A DNA stretch of 64,000 nucleotides from Lachnospiraceae bacterium (GTDB taxonomy: Bacteria; Bacillota; Clostridia; Lachnospirales; Lachnospiraceae): positions 38,343 through 102,342 of the forward strand of contig CAJTEW010000013.1 of the NCBI GenBank assembly GCA_910575605.1. The letters run 5' to 3'. Shown here piece after piece: positions 39,660 through 47,850 of this stretch. Under the pieces are notes generated by a model. The model had not been told where the DNA came from, searched no databases, and saw only the letters and a program-made list of their open reading frames with translations. Positions within the stretch are counted from its first letter, which is position 1. The number at the start of each line of letters is the position of its first letter. The position numbers were made by a program, and so were the translations under genes.

Positions 39660-40895
39660 CTAATTATACCTCTCGTCAATTACTCGTTTTGATTTCTTTT
39701 CGCTTCTCGGCAGAAGCCCCAGCTCCACGACTTTCACAAGAGGAGTAAATCCAATACGGCTTTTCACGGTTCCTGCAATTCGTTTTGCAAGTTCCAGGAA
39801 ATCAATGCTTCCGTTAGTCTCCACATAGAGCCTCATAGTATCTCTGCCATCCAGATGGGAAATACGAATCTGGTATTCACTGGATACTTCCGGGAATTCC
39901 CGAAGTACTTCTTCAATCTGGCTTGGGAATACGTTAACGCCTTTAATTTTTATCATATCATCTGTTCTTCCCATAATCATATCCAGGCGCGGAAATCTGC
40001 TGCCGCAGGGACATTCTCCTGGAATAATGCGTGACAGGTCGTGAGTGCGGTAACGGATAAGCGGCGCACCTTCTTTTATAAGAGTGGTAATAACTACTTC
40101 TCCCATTTCCCCGTCAGGAACCGGCTTTAAGGTCACCGGGTCAATAATTTCTATATAAAGATAATCATCCCAATAGTGCATCCCTGTATCATATCTGCAG
40201 TTAATGCCAATGCCCGGGCCGTAGATTTCTGTCAGTCCGTAAATATCGTAAAGCTCAATACCCAGCTCATTTTTTATGCGCTGGCGCATCTTTTCCCCCC
40301 ACCGCTCAGAACCGATGACCCCCTTCTTTAAATGAATCTTGTTCTTAATTTTGCGCTTTTCAATTTCCTCTGCAAGAAGCAGTGCATAAGAGGAGGTAGC
40401 GCAGAGTACAGTACTTTTCATATCCATCATCATCTGAAGCTGCTTATCTGTATTTCCCGGTCCCATAGGAATTACCATGGCTCCTAACTTTTCAGCGCCA
40501 TTCTGGAAACCAATTCCTGCGGTCCAAAGACCATATCCCGGTGTAATCTGAATACGGTCCATATTCGTAATACCGGCTGTCTCATAGCAGCGGGCAAACA
40601 TAACTGCCCAGTCGTCTACATCCTTTGTAGTATAGGGGATAATGACAGGAAGTCCCGTAGTTCCTGACGAGGAATGAATCCGAACAATGTTTTCCTCCGG
40701 TGCAGTCATAAGCCCCAGGGGGTATGCCTCCCGCAAATCATTTTTTTCGGAAAACGGAAGAGACTCAAAGTCCTTTGGGGTATGAATACCAAAGATGCCG
40801 GCATCCTTAAGCTTTTTGCCGTAAAAGCTTCCTGCGGCCCGGAGGGCCTCTATCTGTTTGTTAACCTGACTAATCTGTAAATCTGATATCTGCAT
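39660..40895 (-). CDS. paaK: phenylacetate-CoA ligase family protein
   Basis: This 411-residue AMP-forming ligase is of the PaaK type. The phosphate-binding loop is HSSSGTTGLPVI, and the later motifs DIYGLTEIYGPGIG and YRTHDLSRI plus the C-terminal GVNVFPSQIEEVL are characteristic. It activates aryl acetates with CoA. It is downstream of iorBA on the same strand with a 1-bp gap, an arrangement common in amino-acid-fermenting Clostridia. It may work with the oxidoreductase on aromatic 2-oxo acid products such as indoleacetate or phenylacetate. The exact substrate is not fixed by sequence. Confidence 0.92.
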   Translation of the reverse strand: MQISDLQISQVNKQIEALRAAGSFYGKKLKDAGIFGIHTPKDFESLPFSEKNDLREAYPLGLMTAPEENIVRIHSSSGTTGLPVIIPYTTKDVDDWAVMFARCYETAGITNMDRIQITPGYGLWTAGIGFQNGAEKLGAMVIPMGPGNTDKQLQMMMDMKSTVLCATSSYALLLAEEIEKRKIKNKIHLKKGVIGSERWGEKMRQRIKNELGIELYDIYGLTEIYGPGIGINCRYDTGMHYWDDYLYIEIIDPVTLKPVPDGEMGEVVITTLIKEGAPLIRYRTHDLSRIIPGECPCGSRFPRLDMIMGRTDDMIKIKGVNVFPSQIEEVLREFPEVSSEYQIRISHLDGRDTMRLYVETNGSIDFLELAKRIAGTVKSRIGFTPLVKVVELGLLPRSEKKSKRVIDERYN

Positions 40896-40896
40896 A

Positions 40897-41517
40897 TTAT
40901 TGTCTTTCCTTTCCTGCGGACTTGAGAGAATTCTGTATTACATACTCCTTTGTATACGCAAGAGCACGTAAATTCATTTCATGAAATCTTTCAGGAACAC
41001 GTTCTTTTATAATTTCTTTGATATCTCTGTCTGACAGCCCCAGCGCTCCACTGTATACAGCAGCTCCTAAAAGAAGGATGTTAATCACTTTCGAAGAACC
41101 GATTTCCCCGCAGGCTCTTTCTGTGTCAATTACAAGAAGATGCTCAACATTTTTTTCTAGATAAGCAAGCATGTATTCACTTTTATAGGAAGAGCCGGAA
41201 AGGGCAGACGTCACCGGCATTATGCCCCGGGCGCTGACCACTGCCTGCCCGCCTTTTCTTAAGTATGGAAGCATCCGCACGGCTTCCCCTGGTTCAAATG
41301 CAAGTATTACATCTGCCTTCCCCCGTCCAATCATGGGAGAGTGGAGGCCTTCCCCGATTCGGATATGGCTGAACACACTTCCGCCTCGCTGCGCCATTCC
41401 AATAGTTTCAGCGCTCATAACAGACAGGCCCTTTTTCATAGCGGCAGCGGCAATTAATTTGGAGGCAAGAACCGTTCCCTGTCCGCCTACGCCGCATAAG
41501 ACAATATTTTTATTCAT
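40897..41517 (-). CDS. iorB: indolepyruvate ferredoxin oxidoreductase beta subunit
   Basis: The 206-residue gamma-type domain of 2-oxoacid:ferredoxin oxidoreductases opens NIVLCGVGGQGTVLASKLIA and has the SVFSHIRIG region. With IorA it oxidatively decarboxylates aryl pyruvates from Trp, Phe and Tyr to aryl-acetyl-CoA, reducing ferredoxin. The ATG at 41517 follows GGGAGGTG. The gene overlaps the iorA stop by 8 bp, showing coupling. Confidence 0.94.
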   Translation of the reverse strand: MNKNIVLCGVGGQGTVLASKLIAAAAMKKGLSVMSAETIGMAQRGGSVFSHIRIGEGLHSPMIGRGKADVILAFEPGEAVRMLPYLRKGGQAVVSARGIMPVTSALSGSSYKSEYMLAYLEKNVEHLLVIDTERACGEIGSSKVINILLLGAAVYSGALGLSDRDIKEIIKERVPERFHEMNLRALAYTKEYVIQNSLKSAGKERQ

Positions 41518-43363
41518 TATGGACACCTCCCTTATAATTCACTTCTGGAGGGCAGATTGCATTTACCGGGCATAACTGCGCACAAAGAGAACATCCGGTA
41601 CAAAGAGAAGTGTCGATAGATACGTGCGTTTCTGAAATCATCAGAGCCGGACAGCCAAGTTTATGGATACATTTCCGACAATTGATACATTTGTCTGAGT
41701 TAACAGTCATACTGCCGGATGGCTTTGTAAGCGCAATGCACGGAGATTTAAAAATAATGGCTTTTACCCCGGGTTCATCTGCAACTCGTTTTACATTTTC
41801 AACAGAAGCTGCATAATCAAGAGGATTTACCGTCTCAACGATTGAAAGTCCAATGCCTCGAAGCACAGCTTCTATGTTAATTTTCTGCACCGCACCGCCC
41901 ATCATGGTACGTCCTGTACCAGGGTGGGGCTGGTGTCCGGTCATGGCAGTAGTAGAATTATCCAGTATGACTAAGGTCATGTCTGCCTGATTGTAAACTG
42001 CATTTATGACCCCTGTAATGGCAGAAGCAAAAAATGTAGAATCACCTACAAAGGCAAAACAGGCGGTATCTGGTTCCATGTGTCCGACGCCCTGCGCGAT
42101 TCCAAGTCCCGCGCCCATACACAGGCAGGTATCTACCATATCAAGAGGCATGGCATTTCCAAGAGTGTAGCATCCGATATCACCGCAAAAAATTGTTTTC
42201 CTCCCCTTCATGGCAGATTTTACAGCATAGAAGGAAGCCCGGTGGGGACATCCCGCGCACAGAACAGGCGGCCTTACTGGAAGCGCTGGGGGAGCATCGG
42301 CGCAGGAAGCATCATCTGTAGAAATTGAAGGAATCTCCAAAAACTGCATAATAGTTTCCTGTACACTGTCCTGGCTGTTTTCTCCGGCATTTTTTACATG
42401 TCCTGTAAGCTTTCCATATATTTTTACCGGCAGATGATACTTTCCGCAGATATAAGTAAGCTCCCGCTCGATAATCGGATCCAGTTCCTCGATACAAAGT
42501 ATCTCAGTGAGGCCGTCGAGAAAGGAAAGAGCCAGATTTTCAGGAAATGGATGCGGGGTAGAAATCTTTAAAAGCTTCGTCATGCCAAGTTCTTCTAACG
42601 TTTCAATGGCATAAGCAAAGCTGATGCCGCCAGAAGCCACTCCCTTTTTTAATGCTGTGTTCTTTTCACATGCCGGATAGATGCGGTTTCGGCTGTATCT
42701 GGAAAAATCATCAGCAAGCGTCTTATTTCTTGCCTCTATTTTTATATGATTTTGATAAGAGAGACGGGGAAAGATAACCCATCGTCCGGAATCTTTTCTA
42801 AATCCCTCGAAATTATGTACCCTATATTCAGTCTCGTCTTTTATGGTAATAGAAGCATAGCCATGGCACACTCTGGTAGTGGGGCGAAGAAAAACAGGGG
42901 TTTCATACTTTTCCGAATATTCAAAAGCCTCCTGCACCATCTCATAAGCCTCCTGGGGATCGGAAGGGTCAAAACAGGGAAGCTTGGAAAATGCGGCATA
43001 GTGCCTAGTATCCTGTTCAGTTTGTGATGAAATAGGACCCGGATCGTCTGCCACAAGGACCACCATGCCGCCTTTCACACCGATATATTCTAAGCTCATC
43101 AGGGGGTCGGAAGCCACATTAAGCCCTACCTGCTTCATGGTCACCATGCTTCTGGCACCCGTATATGCGGCTCCTGCAGCCACTTCTATAGCCGACTTTT
43201 CATTGACAGACCATTCTACATATATATTGGCCCTTTTGCGCTTTGCCACGGTTTCTAGTACCTCTGAGGATGGGGTGCCAGGGTAGCCGGATACAAGATT
43301 TACACCGGCGGCAATGGCGCCTAAGGCGATGGCTTCATTTCCCATTAAAAATTCTTTATGCAT
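41510..43363 (-). CDS. iorA: indolepyruvate ferredoxin oxidoreductase alpha subunit
   Basis: This 617-residue subunit binds thiamine diphosphate. It starts with the pyruvate-binding domain (MGNEAIALGAIAAGVNLVSGYPGTPSSE), then the TPP domain (FCGDIGCYTLG, DNSTTAMTGHQ), and ends with two ferredoxin-type clusters, CINCRKCIHKLGC and CTGCSLCAQLCP. GAGGTGA lies before the ATG. It is the first gene of the iorA-iorB-paaK operon, and a dyad with 8-bp arms at 43389-43412 sits 26 bp upstream. Confidence 0.96.
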   Translation of the reverse strand: MHKEFLMGNEAIALGAIAAGVNLVSGYPGTPSSEVLETVAKRKRANIYVEWSVNEKSAIEVAAGAAYTGARSMVTMKQVGLNVASDPLMSLEYIGVKGGMVVLVADDPGPISSQTEQDTRHYAAFSKLPCFDPSDPQEAYEMVQEAFEYSEKYETPVFLRPTTRVCHGYASITIKDETEYRVHNFEGFRKDSGRWVIFPRLSYQNHIKIEARNKTLADDFSRYSRNRIYPACEKNTALKKGVASGGISFAYAIETLEELGMTKLLKISTPHPFPENLALSFLDGLTEILCIEELDPIIERELTYICGKYHLPVKIYGKLTGHVKNAGENSQDSVQETIMQFLEIPSISTDDASCADAPPALPVRPPVLCAGCPHRASFYAVKSAMKGRKTIFCGDIGCYTLGNAMPLDMVDTCLCMGAGLGIAQGVGHMEPDTACFAFVGDSTFFASAITGVINAVYNQADMTLVILDNSTTAMTGHQPHPGTGRTMMGGAVQKINIEAVLRGIGLSIVETVNPLDYAASVENVKRVADEPGVKAIIFKSPCIALTKPSGSMTVNSDKCINCRKCIHKLGCPALMISETHVSIDTSLCTGCSLCAQLCPVNAICPPEVNYKGGVHNE

Positions 43364-43388
43364 AGATTCACCTCTGTTCGTTTTAACA

Positions 43389-43412
43389 AATATGGTCTTA
43401 TTCTACCATATT
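43389..43412 (-). promoter_or_regulatory. dyad at the ior operon promoter
   Basis: AATATGGT at 43389-43396 and ACCATATT at 43405-43412 form a perfect 8-bp-arm inverted repeat around 8 bp. On the minus strand a -10-like TAGAAT lies inside it. It is a candidate operator for iorA-iorB-paaK. No regulator gene is adjacent. Confidence 0.5.
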
Positions 43413-43532
43413 ATAAAGTTAAAAAAAAGACGGAGATAGAAAGTATTGGTTATTAGTCACGCAGATGTGAATTGCCTATTGTGTAATTAGTGTGTATAAT
43501 AAAGGTATTCGGTTGTTGTATAAATTCCTAAA

Positions 43533-43561
43533 TTGAAATTACATTATAGATATGATAGAAT
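43533..43561 (+). promoter_or_regulatory. pyrE promoter
   Basis: TTGAAA at 43533-43538 and TAGAAT at 43556-43561 are spaced by 17 bp, about 30 bp before the pyrE start. This independent promoter fits the physical separation of pyrE from the other pyr genes. Confidence 0.65.
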
Positions 43562-43591
43562 TGAAGATAATCTAATACGGAGGTTATAGAT

Positions 43592-44269
43592 ATGGAACAG
43601 TACAAGCAGGAATTTATAGAATTTATGGTAGAAAGTGATGTGCTCAAATTTGGTGAGTTTACGTTAAAAAGTGGTAGAAAGTCCCCATTTTTTATGAATG
43701 CAGGAGCGTATGTCACAGGTACACAGCTTGGGAAGCTTGGAGAATATTATGCAAAGGCAATTCATGATACATACGGTCTTGATTTCGATGTGTTGTTCGG
43801 GCCTGCTTACAAGGGAATTCCTCTTTCCGTTGCAGCAACAATGGCAATCAGCAGGCTCTATGGAAAGGATATCCGTTACTGCTCGAACCGCAAGGAGGCA
43901 AAGGATCACGGAGATACGGGGCTTCTCCTGGGAAGCAGATTAAAGGATGGTGACCGTGTCGTTATTATTGAGGATGTTACTACCTCAGGCAAATCCATTG
44001 AAGAAACATTTCCAATCATCAAAGCCCAGGCCGATGTGGAGGTGAAGGGCCTTATGGTGTCCTTAAACCGCATGGAAGTCGGAAAAGGAGGGATGGTGAG
44101 CGCACTAGATGAGATTAAGGAGCTCTATGGATTTGATGCAAGCGCGATTGTTACAATGGAGGAGGTTGTAGAGTATCTTTACAACAGAAAATGTCAGGGA
44201 AAAGTAATTATTGATGATACATTAAAAGCAGCAATTGATGCATACTATGAACAGTATGGTGTGAAATAA
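43592..44269 (+). CDS. pyrE: orotate phosphoribosyltransferase
   Basis: PyrE attaches ribose-phosphate to orotate, giving OMP. The 225-residue protein carries the PRPP-binding motif VVIIEDVTTSGKSI near residue 128, and FTLKSGRKSPFFMNAG near the start is typical of the longer bacterial form. CGGAGGT lies before the ATG. It is separated from pyrCFKD by the opposite-strand ior operon. A 50-residue gene starts 12 bp downstream with its own ribosome site. Confidence 0.96.
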   Translation: MEQYKQEFIEFMVESDVLKFGEFTLKSGRKSPFFMNAGAYVTGTQLGKLGEYYAKAIHDTYGLDFDVLFGPAYKGIPLSVAATMAISRLYGKDIRYCSNRKEAKDHGDTGLLLGSRLKDGDRVVIIEDVTTSGKSIEETFPIIKAQADVEVKGLMVSLNRMEVGKGGMVSALDEIKELYGFDASAIVTMEEVVEYLYNRKCQGKVIIDDTLKAAIDAYYEQYGVK

Positions 44270-44281
44270 CGGAGGATTATT

Positions 44282-44434
44282 ATGAACGAAAAAGCGTATA
44301 AGTCAATGAGTTTTGCAGGAGCGTCGGGCATTGCCATAGGCATTATTATGATTGTAACAGGAGTTGCGTCTGGAATTATTGCAATTGTAAGCGGGGCGAG
44401 ACTGTTAAGAGATAAAAAGGGATTGACTTTCTAA
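44282..44434 (+). CDS. small hydrophobic protein (50 residues), unknown
   Basis: This short frame starts MNEKAYKSMSFAG, continues with a strongly hydrophobic Gly/Ile-rich segment (about residues 15-40) and ends in a basic RLLRDKKG tail. GGAGG lies 7 bp before the ATG, and it follows pyrE after 12 bp. This supports a real gene encoding a single-pass or hairpin membrane peptide. No function is recognised. Confidence 0.75.
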   Translation: MNEKAYKSMSFAGASGIAIGIIMIVTGVASGIIAIVSGARLLRDKKGLTF

Positions 44435-44462
44435 GTCTGATATTGAAAGGGATGCTGTATTT

Positions 44463-44942
44463 TTGAATGTAAAAACCAGAAAACGAATCCGTATATTCGG
44501 GAAAGTATGTTTTATCCTGTATATCGGATTCATTATATATTTTCTTATATTTTCTGACTGGTACGGACGTGTTACAACAGGAATGGAGGAATATCATTAT
44601 AATCTTATTCTGTTTAAGGAGATTAAAAGATTCTGGGAGTACCGGCACCAGGTTGGATTTTTTGCGATGTTCACAAATCTTTTTGGGAATGTGCTGATAT
44701 TTATGCCGTTTGGCTTTTTCCTGCCCATGGCAAGCAGATATAGAAGCTTTTTTGCCACACTATTCTGGAGCTTTATCCTGAGTCTGGGGGTAGAGAGTTT
44801 TCAGCTTGTATCAAAGGTAGGATGTTTTGATGTGGATGACCTTCTGCTCAATACAATCGGAGGAATCGCAGGACATATTGTGTTTGTAGTGTGTGTGCTG
44901 ATAAGGAGAAGACATGTTTATAAAAGGAAGAAAAGACGATGA
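44463..44942 (+). CDS. VanZ family membrane protein
   Basis: The 159-residue protein has about four membrane segments and the VanZ pattern NLFGNVLIFMPFGFFLP and VDDLLLNTIGGIAGH. VanZ-like proteins are widespread. VanZ itself gives low teicoplanin resistance, but most members have no known role. The only fitting start is a TTG at 44463 with AAAGGGA about 12 bp upstream. The gene overlaps the next one by 29 bp. Confidence 0.85.
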   Translation: MNVKTRKRIRIFGKVCFILYIGFIIYFLIFSDWYGRVTTGMEEYHYNLILFKEIKRFWEYRHQVGFFAMFTNLFGNVLIFMPFGFFLPMASRYRSFFATLFWSFILSLGVESFQLVSKVGCFDVDDLLLNTIGGIAGHIVFVVCVLIRRRHVYKRKKRR

Positions 44943-45312
44943 AGATGGAACAAAAGCCTTTAAGGCCGCAAAGGAAAGAGAGCGGCGCCGCAGGAAGCTG
45001 ATTCGTACAAAATATGGGCAGAAGCCTTTGAAGCATGCGAAAAAGGGGGTGCAGTCCTGTGTCCTTGCCGGTTTTGTTTTATTTCTTCTGATTCTCATGG
45101 TCAGCACCTCTTTTGCGTCAAAAGGAGAGGTGGCCGGCTATATGGGAATTATGGGAATTGCGACGATGGTGCTTGCGGGAATGGGTCTGAATCTTGGAAT
45201 ACGTGGTTTTAAAGAAAGAGATAAAAATTACATAACCTGCAAAGCAGGTACAGGTCTTTGCGCAGCCGTTTTGATTGGAATGGCAGCAATATTTTTAAGG
45301 GGGCTTATTTGA
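44914..45312 (+). CDS. small membrane protein (DUF6142-like), unknown
   Basis: The 132-residue protein has a very basic N-terminal cytoplasmic part (KERERRRRKLIRTKYGQK) followed by three hydrophobic segments (about 49-67, 74-95, 110-130). It overlaps the VanZ gene by 29 bp in another frame and is followed after 1 bp by the aminopeptidase gene, so it is inside an operon. The family name is tentative and the function is unknown. Confidence 0.7.
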   Translation: MFIKGRKDDEDGTKAFKAAKERERRRRKLIRTKYGQKPLKHAKKGVQSCVLAGFVLFLLILMVSTSFASKGEVAGYMGIMGIATMVLAGMGLNLGIRGFKERDKNYITCKAGTGLCAAVLIGMAAIFLRGLI

Positions 45313-45313
45313 T

Positions 45314-47347
45314 ATGGTGGAAGAACGATATGAGCTTGTAGCAGAGAGAATCAAAGAGATAGGAAAAGAACAGACAGTAGCAGAGAAATTCCGCGGTTAT
45401 TTTCAGAAAATGTCTGAATTTGCTGAAAGTATACAGGAATTAAAATGCTTAATTGAAAATGGCAGATATAAAGAGCTTCCTCTTTCAGAGCTTGAGGAAT
45501 GGAATGACAGACTCTACAGAGATATCCTGCCGAAGAATTATGAGAAAAGCTATGCAAATCCTGCATATGCTGTAGAAATGCTGGGAGAGGAATATGGCCG
45601 GCTTTTTTGCTTCCTCTATGCAGAGCTTCGGGGAGCTGTTGTGTATACCTTTGAGGGCAGGACGGAATATCTGGCGATTTTGTTTGAACTTCTGATGCAG
45701 GTTTATAATCAGTTTGAGGAGGAAGCTCTGCCGGAGGCAGAAAGTATCAGGGAAACTATTTATTGGTATGCAAGTGATTACTGCGATGTGTTCGCAGCAG
45801 ATAGGATTAAGGAACAGGTTGACCCAGAGGGATGCTTTGCGGCGAGGCTTATAGAAGAAACCGACCTTTCTGACATTAGATACTTGTATTTCTTTGGAGA
45901 ATATATCAGTGAAAATGAAAGACAAACCGCAGAGTATTTAAGCCGGCTTCCAGAAAAGCTGATTCAGAAAATGGCAGATGTATATACGGAAGGATACAGG
46001 ATGGGATTTGCCAATACGGGAAAGGATCTCTCCATAAAGTCTACGGTAAATATACGTTTTGTGCTTGGATTTGAGCGTGTGGTAAGAAAGGCGATAGAGA
46101 ATTTCAGAAAAATGGGGCTTGAGCCTGTTATTTACCGCTCTCCTGTCAGTGTGATTACAAAACGCCAGCATATAAGGACTGGATTTTTCGGTGCTGTGCC
46201 GAACAAACAGTATGATTACGACCATAAGGACGACCAGGCATTGTTCTTTGATAAACAGTATGTAGAACGTAAGCTTGAGGTGATGAGGACAACCTTTGAA
46301 CAGTATAAGGATTTAGCCGGACGCCATGCAGGCCCTGCATGTATGGAAACCTTTGGAGAAAAGCCGTTTTCACCAAAACAGAAGGAAGAAAGAATAAAAT
46401 TAACTGAAAAGCAGGAAGAATTGTCACTTCTCTTTGACAGCAAATCTGGGCAGCTGACGAATACTTATATTCCCGGAGATGAGCGGAGTTTTACTATTAT
46501 TGCATGGCCGGTGCCGGAGATCGGCAGCCGATACGAAGATATTTTTCAAGAAATTATCAAGATTAATACTTTGGACGCAAAGACTTATGAGCGTGTACAG
46601 CAGACCATCATCGACGCTCTTGATAAAGGGAAATATGTGCATATTCTTGGAGCAGGAGAAAACCGGACAGATCTTAAAGTACAACTTTTAAAACTTAAGA
46701 ATCCTTCAAAGGAGACAAATTTTGAAAATTGTGTGGCAGATGTGAATATCCCGGTAGGAGAGGTATTTACCTCTCCGGTACTTGAGGGGACGGACGGTAT
46801 TCTCCATGTAAGCCGTGTGTATTTACATGAGCTTCAGTATCAAGATTTGGAGATTACGTTCCGTGACGGTATGATTGCAGACTACAGCTGTAAGAATTTT
46901 GAGGAGGAGTCTGAAAATAAAGCCTATATCCGGGATAATGTTATGCATAAACATAATACTCTGCCGCTGGGTGAATTTGCTATCGGTACAAATACGACAG
47001 CTTATGTAGCGGCAGGGAAATATGGGATAGAGGATAAGCTGCCCATACTTATTGCTGAGAAAATGGGACCTCATTTTGCCGTAGGAGATACATGCTACAG
47101 CTGGAGCGAGGATAACAAAGTTTATAATCCAAATGGGAAGGAAATTGTGGCAAAAGATAACTCAGTGTCTGTTTTAAGAAAAGAGGACGTATCGAAGGCA
47201 TATTACCACTGCCACACGGATATTACCATCCCATATGAGGAGCTTAAGAGTATCACAGTAGTGACAGAAGCAGGAGAAAAAATAGAAATATTACGAGATG
47301 GAAGATTTGTGCTTGAGGGTACAGAAGAGTTAAATAAGCCGTTTTAG
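45314..47347 (+). CDS. M29 family aminopeptidase
   Basis: This 677-residue protein has a C-terminal half that matches M29 metallo-aminopeptidases (AmpS-like). Metal ligands are visible in NIPVGEVFTSP, PLGEFAIGTN, EKMGPHFAVGDT and YHCHTDITIPYEE. The first ~350 residues are an extra N-terminal region not found in the ~410-residue classical enzymes and are probably all helical. It would act in cytosolic peptide breakdown. It is the last gene of the pyrE-side run, and its own terminator overlaps its stop codon. Confidence 0.85.
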   Translation: MVEERYELVAERIKEIGKEQTVAEKFRGYFQKMSEFAESIQELKCLIENGRYKELPLSELEEWNDRLYRDILPKNYEKSYANPAYAVEMLGEEYGRLFCFLYAELRGAVVYTFEGRTEYLAILFELLMQVYNQFEEEALPEAESIRETIYWYASDYCDVFAADRIKEQVDPEGCFAARLIEETDLSDIRYLYFFGEYISENERQTAEYLSRLPEKLIQKMADVYTEGYRMGFANTGKDLSIKSTVNIRFVLGFERVVRKAIENFRKMGLEPVIYRSPVSVITKRQHIRTGFFGAVPNKQYDYDHKDDQALFFDKQYVERKLEVMRTTFEQYKDLAGRHAGPACMETFGEKPFSPKQKEERIKLTEKQEELSLLFDSKSGQLTNTYIPGDERSFTIIAWPVPEIGSRYEDIFQEIIKINTLDAKTYERVQQTIIDALDKGKYVHILGAGENRTDLKVQLLKLKNPSKETNFENCVADVNIPVGEVFTSPVLEGTDGILHVSRVYLHELQYQDLEITFRDGMIADYSCKNFEEESENKAYIRDNVMHKHNTLPLGEFAIGTNTTAYVAAGKYGIEDKLPILIAEKMGPHFAVGDTCYSWSEDNKVYNPNGKEIVAKDNSVSVLRKEDVSKAYYHCHTDITIPYEELKSITVVTEAGEKIEILRDGRFVLEGTEELNKPF

Positions 47348-47361
47348 GACGGCTTATTTTT
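47332..47361 (+). terminator. aminopeptidase terminator used as intron 5' exon
   Basis: AATAAGCCGT and GACGGCTTATT form a stem around TTTAG, followed by a T-run that ends just before the intron. The stem overlaps the aminopeptidase stop. Group II introns of class C are known to insert directly after such terminators. Confidence 0.88.
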
Positions 47362-47850
47362 GTTTGCCCAGCATGGGCAAACTCTAACGGGTGTAAGTCC
47401 CGAACATGCCCAGATAGTGGGAAGTGTATAGCTGAACAGCAAGGGTGTTTGTCGTGAGGCAAAATCTGAAAGAAGCTGTAAGCAAACCTCTGGTCTGACG
47501 AACAGAAATCACATATAAGGCTAGGTTCTGATAGATAAGCTTGCAAAATAAAGCAAAGTCTAATAACTATCACTTTTGTAGGAACAGAGTAAATGTGGCA
47601 GATATATGGAGGGAAAGAGTTTGCACCTTAACTGGGGAGGTCTCACAGAGGTTTCATTAGCCTAGTAACAACGAACTGTGAGAAGTCAGCAGAGCCCATA
47701 GTAATGAAGAAGTTTCTGTAATGGAAATGGAGCGAAGGGGTGAACAATCAATCAGTTTTAGTAGAGTCTCGATTGCAGAAAAGACAACATCTGCCGTAAC
47801 CAATCGGGGAAAGGGTGGTCAATTCAAGCGAGACGGAAAGGAACGAACGC

